Positions 26,930 to 38,680 of a stretch of 64,000 nt of DNA are shown one piece after another. The translations under genes and the position numbers were made by a program. The DNA is from Phocoena phocoena (taxonomy: Eukaryota; Chordata; Mammalia; Artiodactyla; Phocoenidae), in NCBI RefSeq assembly GCF_963924675.1, contig NC_089223.1, positions 12,040,881 to 12,104,880 on the forward strand, written 5' to 3'. Each line of letters opens with the position of its first letter. The first letter of the stretch is position 1. The notes beneath the pieces were generated by a model. It saw only the letters and a list, made by a program, of their open reading frames with translations, was not told where the DNA came from and did no database searches.

Positions 26930-27230
26930 TATGCTAGGCTCTAGGCTAAGTCAAGGGGAAATAAAAAATAAGGGAAACAAAAGTACAAAGGGGAAACAAT
27001 ATGAGCCCTTGTCCAGAAAGCACCCATATTCTAGTGTGAAAAGCAGAGTTTAAAAAATCTTAGCATTATGATATGCTTCAATAGAGGTATGCACCAAGTG
27101 GTATGGGAGATAAAATGAGGACTGCCCACCTAGACTGGGAGTGGGGAGAATCCTGAGAAGTTGTCAGGATAGGATTCACCCAGCTTGTGACCCATGAATT
27201 GAATACGAGAGGAAGTTAACTAGATGGAGA
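26930..27230. repeat. Ancient interspersed repeat, family not named
   Basis: TATGCTAGGCTCTAGGCTAAG, CAATAGAGGTATGCACCAAGTGGTATGGGAGA and GACTGGGAGTGGGGAGAATCC strongly resemble a common old mammalian repeat ('gctaggcactggggata ... agaggtatgcacagggtgctatggga'). I recognise the text but cannot name the family. Confidence 0.45.
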
Positions 27231-28939
27231 AAGATAAAGAGACATCAAAGGACGCTCCCACAACTGTCTCATCTACACACTTAAAGAAATCAGTCAGAGG
27301 GTGAAACAAAATAAAGCTAGGTTGCTAAGAACAAGTGAGTTGGAGGCAGTGATGCAGGAGAGGTCAGAAAAGGCCAGATTATTGCATATTATTGAGAAAT
27401 CATCAAAAGATTTGCTCTGGATTTTTGGGTACAGCTCACTCATCCATCATGTTTCATCTAGGTTTACCTTCGGGGTCTTCATAGTCTAATTCAGATGAAG
27501 TTTGATTCATCAGATACTTTTAACATCAAGTCTTACTCTTCGTTCATTGCCAATCACACCATCCCTCCTAGTCCCTCTAGTAATTACCTGGTGGCTGGGT
27601 AGCAGGGTAGGGGGTGGTGAGAATGAGAATATCCTATCCTAATATTTCCTTATAAAGAACAAACTGGAATTTCACTTAGTGCATAAGAGTGTTCAAAGTC
27701 TGTTTAAAGAAAGGTCTACAAGCACGAGTGGATTTACCTAGTTTTGAAAGAAAACTCAAAAGGCACTGTTAGGAACTGCTTATTAACAGTTGTTCCTAGT
27801 ATCAAACTTTCAGCATCCTAATAGTTGAAGCTTAGTACCATGCTGTGTTGTGGACAGAAAATTTCATAAGATTCCTTCATGATTAATTATAAGGAAAGGG
27901 TAATCAAAGTACTGTCCCTTTTATTTGCAGGGAAAAAATGTGATAACAAGACTTAAAAATCTGAGAAAATTGCTTAAAATGGATTTAATTTTTATAGCTG
28001 AGTTGTTATTTTTTAATTTTATATTAGAGTTTTCCTTCAAAGAGGAAATAATATAACATTGTTATATTATTTAACCTCTGTTATTGACGTTGGATATCTC
28101 TTGGTGTCTGTATTTTAAAAATATTATTTCTAGTTTATTTGAAAAATAAACACCATCGGTAATTAGCAGTGAGGATACTGGTTCTGGCAAGACTTAAGTG
28201 TAAGAGTGCAATACAGCTTATCAAACGTGTATAATTCATTTTAAATCTATATAGAGGGAAGATAACATGATTACATTAGAAGAAGAAAGAGTTAATGTAA
28301 ACACACATTCACAGTGAATAGCTTATGATATTTGTCATGCTAATTAATTGCAATGCACATGTATATTATTTTGTATAGACCCTTGATCATTGTAATGTTT
28401 ATGAATGGTGCTGTTTCCTCTCACTTATTTCATTACTTTATCTCCAGAGGCACAAATGTACAGGCAGGTGTCTGCTTCCTTTTTTTTTTTGCACCTATGA
28501 CACTCATCTTCTATGTAAGATCAAGTTGATATTTCTCCGTCTGAATAACCAGAATGCAAAAACTTGACATATTCAGAAAACGTATTGTTCAGTTTGCCCT
28601 TCCAGTCTTAAGCCCTTAGATCCTTACCTCCTCAGAAAGAAATAAGGACTACTGATTTTCTAAGGTCTGACACTAACAGCCTGGCTCTGTCGAAACTTCT
28701 CTTTTTTATCTTCTCTTTCACAACTAAATAAGCTGAAAAAGCAATTGGGGCATACAATCAGACAAGACTTCATTCTCAATAACAAAATTGCCCAAGAAAT
28801 GAAAAAAGAAACCTTCTGCTTAATAATAACCCAGTAAACCAACTATCTGTGAACGGAAGCAACTGAGCTGATGACTTTCTCCTTGTTCTTGACGGTTGGC
28901 ATCCATGATTCTAATGATTACTGTCTAATGTCTTTGCAG

Positions 28940-29101
28940 ATTTCAAACCTTTACATATATGACACGGTGCTTCTGCTTGCTAATGCTTTTCATAAGAAGC
29001 TGGAGGACAGAAAGTGGCACAGTATGGCTAGTTTGTCATGTATCAGAAAGAACTCCAAGCCCTGGCAGGGAGGGCGTTCCATGCTGGAGACCATCAAGAA
29101 G
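28940..29101 (+). CDS. GRID2: GRID2 coding exon carrying the cerebellin-1 contact surface (54 codons)
   Basis: Third GRID2 exon, 162 bases, phase 0 at both ends, encoding 54 residues from [10 protein letters not shown] to SMLETIKK (about human 322-375). It includes L-E-D-R-K-W. By my numbering this gives E343, R345 and W347, the positions that structural work on GluD2 places at the interface with cerebellin-1; that link is from memory. C355 (in SLSCIRK) is known in the family to pair with a cysteine near residue 83 in an earlier exon. The acceptor is TCTTTGCAG and the donor AAG|GTAATT. A minus-strand L1 fragment begins 21 bases beyond the exon end (29123-29429), unusually close for an intronic insertion. 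GluD1 shares the HSMASL core but differs at many flanking positions. Confidence 0.97.
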
Positions 29102-29122
29102 GTAATTTCTGACTAGCATTTC

Positions 29123-29429
29123 TTTTATTTTTTATTTATTCATCCATTAGTTTTTTGTTTTGTTAATTTTATTTTTTAATGAAGTATAGTTGATGTACAG
29201 TATTGTACCAGTCTCTGCTGTACAGCAAGGTGACTCTTATACATATATAGACATTCTTTTTTAATATTCTTTTCCATTATGGTTTATCACAGGATATTGA
29301 ATATAGTTCCCTATGCTAAACAATAGCATCTTACTGTTTACCTATCCTATATATAATAGTTTACATCTGCTAATCCCAAACTCCCAATCCATCCCTCCAC
29401 CACACCCCCTCCCCCTTGGCAACCACAAG
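29123..29429 (-). mobile_element. 5'-truncated L1 end, 21 bp downstream of a GRID2 splice donor
   Basis: Minus-strand L1 3' end. A T-rich left edge is followed by TGAAGTATAGTTGATGTACAG, GGTTTATCACAGGATATTGAATATAGTTCC and CCTTGGCAACCACAAG, the older L1 3' UTR also seen in reverse at 2.1-2.4 kb. A 15-base duplication with one mismatch (TCTGACTAGCATTTC at 29108-29122; TCTGAGTAGCATTTC at 29430-29444) marks the insertion. The left copy starts only 6 bases after the exon end, so the element was tolerated almost on the donor. Its age is moderate, judged by the mismatch. Confidence 0.9.
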
Positions 29430-31460
29430 TCTGAGTAGCATTTCACTCTTCCTAATTTTTATGCAAGGAGGAACAAGAAGTCATTGTTTGATGAGATATC
29501 TTTTAGTAGGATTTTTTTTCACTAATGTTGCTGCCTATTCAAAGGACAAAACATTGTAATAGGTAAATGAAATATTTAAAAAATCAAGGTCAGAAAATCA
29601 TATACGTCTATGAAACAGGGAGCCCTTATTTATTTATAAGGAAATTTTATGCAGGTAAAAAATTAGTTGTTGAAATATTTTAATGCACTTTCATTATATC
29701 ATTAGGGTCAGAGATGCTCAAATTATTTTGGTACCTGTCACAAAATACAAAAAGTTATTTATTTATTTTTCTTTAAACTACACCATCCACTGAAAAAAAT
29801 AAACACTAGACCTAGGTGTTTTTCAGTTAGATGATGCATGGTAAGACATTGGATGTGATGATCTTTAATTTACCTGACAACAAAAATATACATAAACAGT
29901 TAATCTTTTACAGCATTTGTGAACTATTTGGGGTGCTTGATGGCATTCTTCTTCTTCACTTTCAATGTGGTATTTAGCCTGGCTGTGACCTGCTTTGTTT
30001 TGGCTCAGCTACCTGTTCCATTCCCATAATGTTGTTTAGCTCCTCTCAAAGGTATAAGCATCCTGCAGTTTATTAGCCTCTTTGTCATGTCATCCTTGCT
30101 GGCATTTTCCATTTGTCTCACACAGCTTCTTGGATTTAAAATGAAATGATTAATAAAACAAACAAATTTCTCCTGTACCCTTTACACAAAGGAGACAGCC
30201 ATTTGGAAGTTCATATTCTTCATTTTATGCATCCTTTTTCTTTCTGCATGTGTTTGCCTTTTTCTCCTGAAATAGTTAGAGAAATAGCTAGTCAAATGAA
30301 ATATGAAGTATTTAGAAATGCCAGAGAAAAATCTAAAAATTAAAATTAAAAGGGAGCTAGATGTACAAAAACCAGGAAGTAGAGGGAAAAATGTTTCAAA
30401 TAGAGAAAAGCCTGGATCTTCCTCTTGATACTGTATCCTCTTTGCAGAAGAATCACTTTAATGAGAATTTAGGCTCTTATCAACAGAGGTGCTTGAGAAT
30501 TAAATGTATTGAATATATTGTCAGAGGAGGATTTTTCAACTGAAAAATGAGTAAGTCAAATCTAAGCTCAAGGTGTTGCCAAAATCCCCCAGCTCTATCT
30601 ATGTAGAGAGTTGGCAGGTATGAATCCAAGGGAGATTGTTGAACATGGCTCTGATCCTGCCAGTTTATTAATTCATGGTGTGTCTAGGATGCAGGAACCT
30701 GAATGTATTCATTCTTCGGAAGCTGTCTCACAAAGACAGAATAACTGTTTGGGAGGTTGCTTAGGAGATACTTATTTAGTGAAAGTATCAGTAGGAGGGA
30801 AAGAGAGACACTATAATATGTAGGTATTTCTTATGGAGCAATTCAATGTGTAAAATGTTGTTAAATTTATAATCAAAACAATGATTTCATATGATAATTA
30901 TGAAATTTTATTTTGGGAGAATATTTGCATATTTTTCTCCTGTAAACTTTCAACCCGGTGGCACTTTTTAAAGGAATATATCCATTCTGTGTATCTAGAG
31001 ACAATGTTTGAATGCTATGTTTGATTGCAAATGTTCTATTTCATTATTTTTTTCTCACATTTCAAATTGCCCTTAAAAACGGAGTTAAGTTTTTCCCATC
31101 ATATTACTTTGCCTCCTCTGAGTGTCTTGGTTATCCCATTTGGATGTCCAGGCTGATGACACTTCACAAAACAAGAGAATTTGAGAAAAAGTTTACTACT
31201 CACACAGGGACTCCTGGGGAAAGCAGAGTGGGCCCATGCAGGCCCAGGCTGGCTTGAGCAAAGCACTGTGAATGGGCTGGGCATTTGCAGTGGTTAGGGA
31301 TGGGGCTAAGAAAAGTTCCCATTGATGTGGGCTGGAGATTTTTGAGGCTTTAATTTCCCAGGGGTGTTAAAGAAGGAGGTGCAGGATGGGCTTTCTTAAT
31401 CAGCCTGTCCGTATGTGGCGCCAAATAAGAAAGGAAAAGCAAGGCTTAAAAAGAAGTCAG

Positions 31461-31663
31461 GGGCTTCCCTGGTGGCGCAGTGGTTGAGAGTCCACCTGCC
31501 GATGCAGGGGACGCGGGTTCGTGCCCCGGTCCGGGAAGATCCCACATGCCGCGGAACGGCTGGGCCCGTGAGCCATGGCCGCTGAGCCTGCGCGTCCAGA
31601 GCCTGCCCTCCGCAATGGGAGAGGCCACAGCACTGAGAGGTCCGCGTACCGCAAAAAAAAAAA
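31461..31663 (+). mobile_element. Young CHR-type SINE
   Basis: Complete copy from GGGCTTCCCTGGTGGCGCAG to GCGTACCGC plus a pure A tail. A and B boxes are intact. A short direct repeat AAGTCAG (31454-31460 and 31664-31670) flanks it; the A-rich stretch before it extends the match imperfectly. Frames of 60-117 codons across it are incidental. Confidence 0.93.
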
Positions 31664-32239
31664 AAGTCAGCAGCCAGACCTCACAAATGAGGTCAGGCTC
31701 TTTATTACAATGTGAATATTCTAGTGATAAAATTCTTAATTACATTCAAGTAACCACTGCATGCCTATATTCTGAGCATGTTCTATACACTTTACAAAGC
31801 CTATGTACTAATTCAAGGAGTACAAAGAATTGATGTCCATGAATGGACATGGTATCTATCTATATAGCTATCTTTTTATAACCCTCAGAAAAGATTTAGA
31901 GTATTCTTCATGCATGTTTTCATTGTATCTATTCCTGAAATTTTGTAGGGTTTTGAGTATGCGCATCTGTGCGTGTATACCTGTGTTTGTGCACACTATC
32001 ATGAATAGGATATGTTTCCACTATATTTTTGAACTAGTCATTGTAGGTACATGAGGAAGTTATTGGTATTTGATACATTTTGTGACTGACCTGATCAACT
32101 TGTTACTAAACTCCAGATTCTTCTTTCTTGGTAGTTTATTCCCGTGTGTTTTTCAAGTAGATATTGATATCATCTTCAAAAAATTGTCATCACTTAATTG
32201 TAATACTTTATATCTTTTTAAACCTTTAAAAAATTTTTC

Positions 32240-34800
32240 TTGGGGCATCTGGGAGCACAACCTGCCAGGTGCACCTGGAGCCCTGTGGGCTTTGGAGGCG
32301 GCCAACTTCCCCTGTTGCAAGTGAGAAAGCCAGGGCATCTCCATGTCAGAGACGATGAGGCCAGGACTCTACCTCTACGGGAAAGCTGCAGAAAGCTCGA
32401 CGGGAACCTGCAGAGCCCCGCTGCACAGGACACCTTATTATCCAGCTCTCCTGTGACGCATTCTTCAGTGATTCCTCTTGATTTTGTTGTCAGTTCACCA
32501 CTGACATGTGGCACTCTCAGCTCTTGGATAGAGAGAACTCCAAGCAGTGCTGTTGGGGCACACCCATGAGGCAGAGGCCTGACCTGGGCTCTGCACAAAA
32601 CGGTCTGCAGGTGGATTTCCAGTATGGGCCAGCAATAGAAGATAGAGTGGCCAGTGAGCAGTTTCTAGGCCAAAAACTTCTGATTTGAGGAACAGATGTA
32701 AATATGGAAACCTGCAAAACAAATCTGCAGCGATTTTATTGACTCTCTGGCTTAAAGAAGAAGAAAATACTGCCGTAGATATTGCTGAGCCTCCGTACAT
32801 GCAGTTACTTGGAAAAACTAATATTATTGGGAAGCCATTTTTAAATGTAAACTGTGAACACATAAAATCATTTGACAAAAATCTGAATAGACAGTTCATC
32901 TGCTTCCCACTGGAAGTTATCCTGACTTTTAATATGACTCTCGATGAGATCTTTGACAGTTACCTGACTCAATCTTAGAACATCAGATGCGATAGGACCA
33001 TTCAGTGTATTGGAGATGAAGAATATGAGAAACCCGAATCCAGAAGACGTCAGTCAGCTCATCACCATCAACGTGATGAGGATCAGGGTGTCCCAGCTGA
33101 TTCCAGAGATGCATGGGGCCTTCTTCCAGTGCCAGGTGTGCCCTCCTAGTGGAGATGGACCTTGTCAGAGTATGGGCATGCTGCCATACCACCCACAGTG
33201 TGGTGCTGACCCAGGACTGCTTGTCACGTTCTCTGACAAACAGATGATCAAACTCCAAGAGTCTCCTGAAAATATGCCTGCAGGGCAGATGCCTCATGCT
33301 GTCATCCTTTTGCTCACAATGACATTGTTGACAAGATTCATCTTGGGGACAGAGTGAATATCACAGGCATTTATCCAGCTGTTCCTATTGAATCAGCCCA
33401 AGGGTGAGTCATGTGAAGTCTGTCTACAGAACCCTCCTTGATGTCGTTCATTATCAGAAAATGGATGCAAAACGTCTGCACAAAGGAGATGAAGAAGTAA
33501 AACAAACTTTTTTTCAGAGAAGCATGTGGAATTACTTAAGAAACTTTCCAGAAAACCAGATATTTATGAGAGACTTGCTTCAGCCTCAGGTCCAAGCACT
33601 TAAGAACAGGAAGATTTCAAGAAGGGAAACTTGCTTCAGCTTTTCTGGGGAACAGGGAAGGATTTTAGTCAAACAGGAAAAGGCAGATTTCATGCTGAGA
33701 TCAACATCCTGCTGTGCAGTGACCCTGGGACCAGCAAGTCCCAGCTCCTGCAATGTGTATTCAACCTGGTACCCTGGGACCAGTATGTACCTGGGAAGGG
33801 CTTCAGTGCAGTCAGCCTAACAGTATATGTGAAAGACCCCAAAAGGAGGCAGCGGGTCCTGCAGACTGGTGCCCTTATCCTTAGTGACAGTGGCATCTAC
33901 TGTATTGATACTTGAAAAGATGAATCAGAGTACAAGACCAGTGTTGCTTGAAGCCAGGGAACAGCTAACTCTCCTTACCACAATGGCTGGGGTTATTTGC
34001 AAGCTCAATGCGTGCACATGTGTCCTGACAGCAGCAAATTCTATTGATTCTTAGTGTAACGCTAATAAATACCACCTTTGAAAATATCCAGCGACTTCAC
34101 ACCTTATTACCCAGGTTCGGTTCCATCCTCCTCATGCTCGACCTCAGGATTAAACCTGTGGCAGGCATCTGGCTCACCACCTCGTGGCTGTGTACCGCTC
34201 GAGCAGGGAGCATGTGAAAGAGGAGTTCATGGATACGGCAGTGCTAAAGGACTGCGCTGTCACAGCACTGGATGCCTAGGTTGAGTCAGGAAGCCAGCCA
34301 GGCTGTCACCAAAGCTCAAGTAGAGGAGGAATGGTTTCTGCATACCCTCCAAAGCTGGAATCGTTAAAATGGCTTAGCAGAAGCCCATGCTAAAGTATGA
34401 TATTCAAATAAAGTTGAAGCAAAGATACAGACCTCTATAGAGAGGCTGTAAGCAGTCTGCTACTAACCCCCAGACTGGCATTGTAGACATATCTATTCTT
34501 ACTACAGGAATGAGTGCCATCTCTCCTAAATGGAAAGAAGAGTTAGCTGAAGCACTGAAAAAAACTTATTTTATCTAAGAGTAAGACATCAGCCCTAAAG
34601 CGCCCACAACTTTTTGAAGATGTTTGGGAACAATCTGACATAGCCATTACCAAAGATATATTTGACAAAGCACCATGTGCCTTGGCTGAAGATGACTTTT
34701 TGACAGTGATTGGAAAAACTGCTCGCTTGCTCTGAAGCTCTGAGTGTTCAGCTCTTGTGCTCTGCACTTGGGCACTGACTTTGCTTCCATATATGTATAT
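32240..34800 (+). pseudogene. MCM4: Processed pseudogene of MCM4 (replicative helicase subunit)
   Basis: Intronless copy of the mRNA for MCM4, a subunit of the MCM2-7 replicative helicase, inserted in the GRID2 intron in the same orientation. Similarity runs from the serine-rich N-terminus (LQSPAAQD at about 32407) through [25 protein letters not shown] and SQLIPEM to the ATPase core ([19 protein letters not shown]-like and GIYCID), then to the C-terminal GKTARLL followed by a stop at 34733-34735. The whole coding length is present without introns, so this is a retrocopy. Frameshifts and stops break it into at least ten pieces. Within the ATPase site the Walker A glycine before DPGTSKS reads serine, and the acidic residue after CID is lost. 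No poly(A) tract or target duplication is clear, because an L1 tail begins soon after the 3' UTR. The 5' edge is approximate. Non-functional and old. Confidence 0.93.
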
Positions 34801-34827
34801 GGCATATGGGCCAATAGAAAGAAATTC

Positions 34828-36798
34828 TTTCTTTTTTTTTTAAACATCTTTATTGGAGTAAAATTACTGTACAATGTTGTGTTAGTTTCTGCTGTAAAAC
34901 AAAGTGAATCAGCTATACGTATACATACATCCCCACATCTCCTCCCTCTTGCGTCTCCCTCCCACCCTCCCTATGCCACCCCTCTAGGTGGTCACAAAGC
35001 ACCAGCTGATCTCCCTGTGCGATGCAGCTGCTTCCCACTAGCTATCTATTTTACATTTGGTAGTGTATATATGTAAGTGCTACTCTCTCACTTCGTCCCA
35101 GCTTACCCTTCCCCCTCCCTGTGTCCTCAAGACCATTCTCTATGTCTGTGTCTTTATTCCTGTCCTGCCCCTAGGTTTATCAGAACCATTTTTTTTTATT
35201 CCATACATATGTGTTAGCATAAGGTATTTGTTTTTCTCTTTCTGACTTACTTCACTCTGTAGGACAGCCTCTAGGTCCAAACACCTCATTACAAATAAAT
35301 CAGTTTCGTTTCTTTTTATGTCTCAGTAATATTCCATTGTATATATGTACCACATCTTCTTTATCCATTCACCTGTCGATGGACACTTAGGTGGCTTCCA
35401 TGTCCTGGCTATTGTAAATAGAGCTGCAGTGAACATTGTGGTACATGACTCTTTTTGAATTATGGTTTTCTCAGGGTATATGCCCAGTAGTGGGATTGCT
35501 GGGTCCTATGGTAGTTCTATTTTTAGCTCTTTAAGAAACCTCCAGGGCTTCCCTGGTGGCGCAGTGGTTGGGAGTCTGCCTGCCAATGCAGGGGACACGA
35601 GTTCATACCCGGGCCCGGGAAGATCCCACATGTCGCGGAGCGGCTGGGCCCGTGAGCCATGGCTGATGAGCCTGCACATCCTGCGTGTCCAGAGCCTGTG
35701 CTCCGCAACGGGGGAGGCCACAACAGTAAGAGGCCCGCGTACCGCAAAAAAAAAAAAAAAAAAAAAAAAGAAACCTCCATACTGTTCTCCACAGTGGCTG
35801 TATCAATTTACATTCCCACCAACAGTGCAAAGGGCTCCCTTTTCTCCACACCCCCTCCAGCATTTATTGTTTGTAGATTTTTTGAGGATGGCCATTCTGA
35901 CTGGTGTGAGGTGATACCTCATTGTAGTTTTGATTTGCATTTCTCTAATGATTAGGGATGTTGAACATCCTTTCATCTGTTTGTTGGCAATCTGTATATC
36001 TCCTTTGGAGAAATGTCTGTTTAGGTCTATTTAGGTCACAGGCTCCCGGGGAGGGGAGCTGTGGAGAGTGACCTGTGCTTGCACACAGGCTTCTTGGTGG
36101 CGGCAGCAGCAGCCTTAGCATCTCATGCCCGTCTCTGGTTTCCGCGCTGTTATCCCGGCTCTCGCCCGTCTCTGGAGCTCCTTTAAGCAGCGCTCTAAAA
36201 GTCTCTTGCCTCTTCAGCAGGTCCAGACTTTTCCCCGGACTCCCTCCCTCCTAGCCGTGGCGCACTAAGCCCCTTCAGTCTGTGTTCACGCCGCCAACCC
36301 CAGTCCTCTCCCTGGGATCTGACCTCCGAAGCCCGAGCCTCAGCTCCCAGCCCCGCCCGCCCCGGCGGGTGAGCAGACAAGCCTCTCGGCCTGGTGAGTG
36401 CCGGTGGCACCGATTCTCTGTGCGGGAATTTACCCTTTGCCCTCCGCACCCCTGTTGCTGCGCTCTCCTCCGTGGCTCCGAAGCTTCCCCCTATGCCACC
36501 CGCCGTCTCCGCCCGCCAAGGGGCTTCCTAGTGTGTGGATACCTTTTCTCCTTCCCAGCTCCCTCCCACTGGTGCAGGTCGCGTCCCTATCCTTTTGTCT
36601 CTGTTTATTCTTTTTTCTTTTGCCCTACACAGGTACGTGGGGACTTTCTTGCCTTTTGGGAGGTCTGAGGTCTTCTGCCAGCATTCAGTAGGTGTTCTAT
36701 AGGAGCTGTTCCACATGTAGATGTATTTCTGATGTATCTTTGGGGAGGAAGGTGATCTCCACGTCTTACTCCTCTGCCACCTTGAAGGTGTCCCTCCA
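34828..36798 (-). mobile_element. Internally deleted L1 ('mini-L1'): 5' UTR head joined to 3' end
   Basis: Read on the minus strand, it starts with the L1 5' end at about 36798 (compare the + copy starting at 40431). It continues through about 760 bases of GC-rich 5' UTR, then near 36010-36040 jumps to the last part of ORF2 and the 3' UTR, ending with an A tail (T run at 34829-34838). ORF1 and most of ORF2 are missing. The join lies at a short AGGTC/GGTCAC overlap. A SINE interrupts it at 35545-35767. I cannot find a target duplication, so it could be a deleted insertion or a recombination product with the L1 head that follows. Confidence 0.75.
35545..35767 (+). mobile_element. CHR-type SINE nested in the L1
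   Basis: Complete copy with a long A tail (about 25 bases), inserted in the L1 ORF2 3' region. A perfect 12-base duplication AAGAAACCTCCA (35533-35544, 35768-35779) lets the L1 sequence be rejoined exactly. It carries an extra CACATCCTG-like duplication near 35676 relative to the other copies. Confidence 0.95.
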
Positions 36799-38680
36799 GC
36801 ACTTTAAATATATCATGCCACTCCCTTCTGGCCTGCAACATTTCTGTAGAAAAATCAGCTGATAGCCTTATGGGGGTTCCATTGTATATGCCTCATTGTT
36901 TTTCTCTTTCTGTCTTTAAAATTCTCTGTTTAAGTTTTGCCATTTTAATGACGATATGTCTTGGTATGCGTCTGTTTGGATACATCTTATTCAGTACCCT
37001 CTGTTCTTCCTGTACCTGGATATCTGTTTCTTTCTTCAGGTTTGGGAAGTTTTCAGCCATAGTTTCATCGAATACATTTTCAACCCCCTTCTCTTTCTCT
37101 TCTTCTGGGACCTCTATAATGCAAATGTTGGTGCACTCAATGTTATCTCAGAGATCTCTTAAACTATTCTGATTTTTAAATTTGTTTTTCTTTTGGCTCT
37201 TCTGATCAAATGATTTCCATTATCTATCTTCCAGAGTACTTATACTTTCTTCTGTATTACTTAGTCTTGTATTCATTCCTTTTAGTGTGGTTTTCATTTC
37301 AGTTATTTTATTCTTCAGTTCGGATTGGTCCATTTTTATATTTTCTAGTTCCTTATTAAAATTCTGTGTTCTTCCACTCTTTTCCCTAATTCAGTTAGCA
37401 TTCTTGTCATTAATGCTTTAAATACTTTATCTGGTAAATTGTTTATTTCTGTTTTATTATGTATTTTTGAGGGGTTTTCTCTTGCTCTTTCAATTGAGAC
37501 CAATTCCTCTGTCTTCTCATTTGCTTAACTTTCTCTGTCTCTATGAATTTAGGGGCAACAGTTACCTATTGCAGTCTTCAAGGAGTGTCCTTACATGGGA
37601 GCATCCATGTATAGTCTGTGTGCGCCCAGTGCCTTTGGTGGGAGAGCTGGATTTGACATGAATGCAAGTCACATTTTTCCTCATGGTGTGCTGGATTTGA
37701 CATGAATGCAAGTCACATTTTTCCTCATGGTGTGCTGGTAGCTATCAGCTGCCAGTGACTATTGCCTACCGATTGGGGATGGGGTCAGATCCAAAGTTGC
37801 TGGAACAGAAGCCCTGAAATTTGGGTACAAGGTGGCTCCATTCCCCTCAAGTATGTGGTCTCCCCTCTCTCAGCTTTGGCACCCCTGCCCCAGAGGAGAG
37901 CAGTGCTGGGGCAATAGGGCCCCATGTGGGCTCTCAGTTCATGATGGGGCGTGGGCTGCAGAAGGTTGGCTGTAGACAGAGGTCCAGGCTGTCTCTGGTG
38001 TGCTGCCTGTGTAGTGCCAGCAATGGCTGCCCCCTCCCTGCCCAGATGCTGCCCCAGATCTGAGTCGCCTCTGCGTTCCAAGGTCTACCACTTTCCTCAG
38101 TCTTGGCAGCCCTATATCCAGTGCAGAGCTGTGACATGAAATAAGCAAGGCTGGAACAATCGAGAGGCTCAGCCTGGGGCAGATGCTAGGTTGGTCGCAG
38201 AAAACCCGGCAGCCACTAGTGCAGTCTCACTCTGCCCTCTCCACGCTGCCTCAGGAGCAAGCCAGAGGATGCACACTCTTCACGAGCTGAGTTCAGGCTT
38301 CCCACAGCCCCCCTGTTAGTCTCAGTAGCCCTCCAACCAGCCAAGGGGGCTTTTCTGCCCTTTGTCAGACCTCAGGCCTGTGGAGCCCAATATGTGACTT
38401 GAACTGCCCATGCCCCAGGGAGGATGTCTGCCCATGTAACCTCCCTTTTCCTCTGAGTCCCCTCCCACGGTCACAGGTCCTAACCTGATAATTTCTCTGC
38501 TCTCCTACCCAATTACATGTGAAATCTTTCTTATAGCCTTGGTTGTATCGGAGTCTTTCTACCATTTTCCAGTTAGTTTTCAGTGAGAATAGTTCCACAT
38601 GTAAATGTATTTTTGATGTGTTCGTGGGGAGAGGTGACTTCTATATCTTCTTATTCCTTTGTCTTGATTGATCTCCCCTT
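36799..38680 (-). mobile_element. L1 head fragment (5' UTR and part of ORF1), lacking its 3' part
   Basis: Parallels 55.0-56.3 kb of the younger minus-strand L1: CACTCCCTTCTGGCCTGCAACATTTCTG with AAAATCAGCTGATAG (ORF1 C-terminal region), the coiled-coil region around 37.1-37.4 kb, then the 5' UTR, ending at about 38680 with a diverged L1 start (TTGATTGATCTCCCC). L1s normally lose their 5' end; here the 3' part is missing and a second L1 head (to 36798) abuts it. It contains a 44-base tandem duplication at 37646-37733. Confidence 0.75.
37646..37733. repeat. Perfect 44-base tandem duplication
   Basis: Two identical 44-base units (37646-37689 and 37690-37733) beginning GCTGGATTTGACATGAATGC, followed by the first five bases of a third. 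The lack of divergence suggests a recent event or an assembly slip. Confidence 0.95.

Noticed and set aside
28871..28939. Upstream in-frame extension of the third GRID2 exon from an ATG
   Set aside because: It runs through the polypyrimidine tract and TTTGCAG acceptor; the known protein joins at ISNLY.
32240..33915. Possible intact MCM-like helicase gene
   Set aside because: Similarity spans many frames with stops and frameshifts, has no introns and lacks key ATPase residues; it is a processed MCM4 pseudogene.
36195..36668. Overlapping GC-rich frames suggesting a CpG-island gene
   Set aside because: The sequence is the L1 5' UTR and is repeated in reverse at 40.4-41.2 kb.
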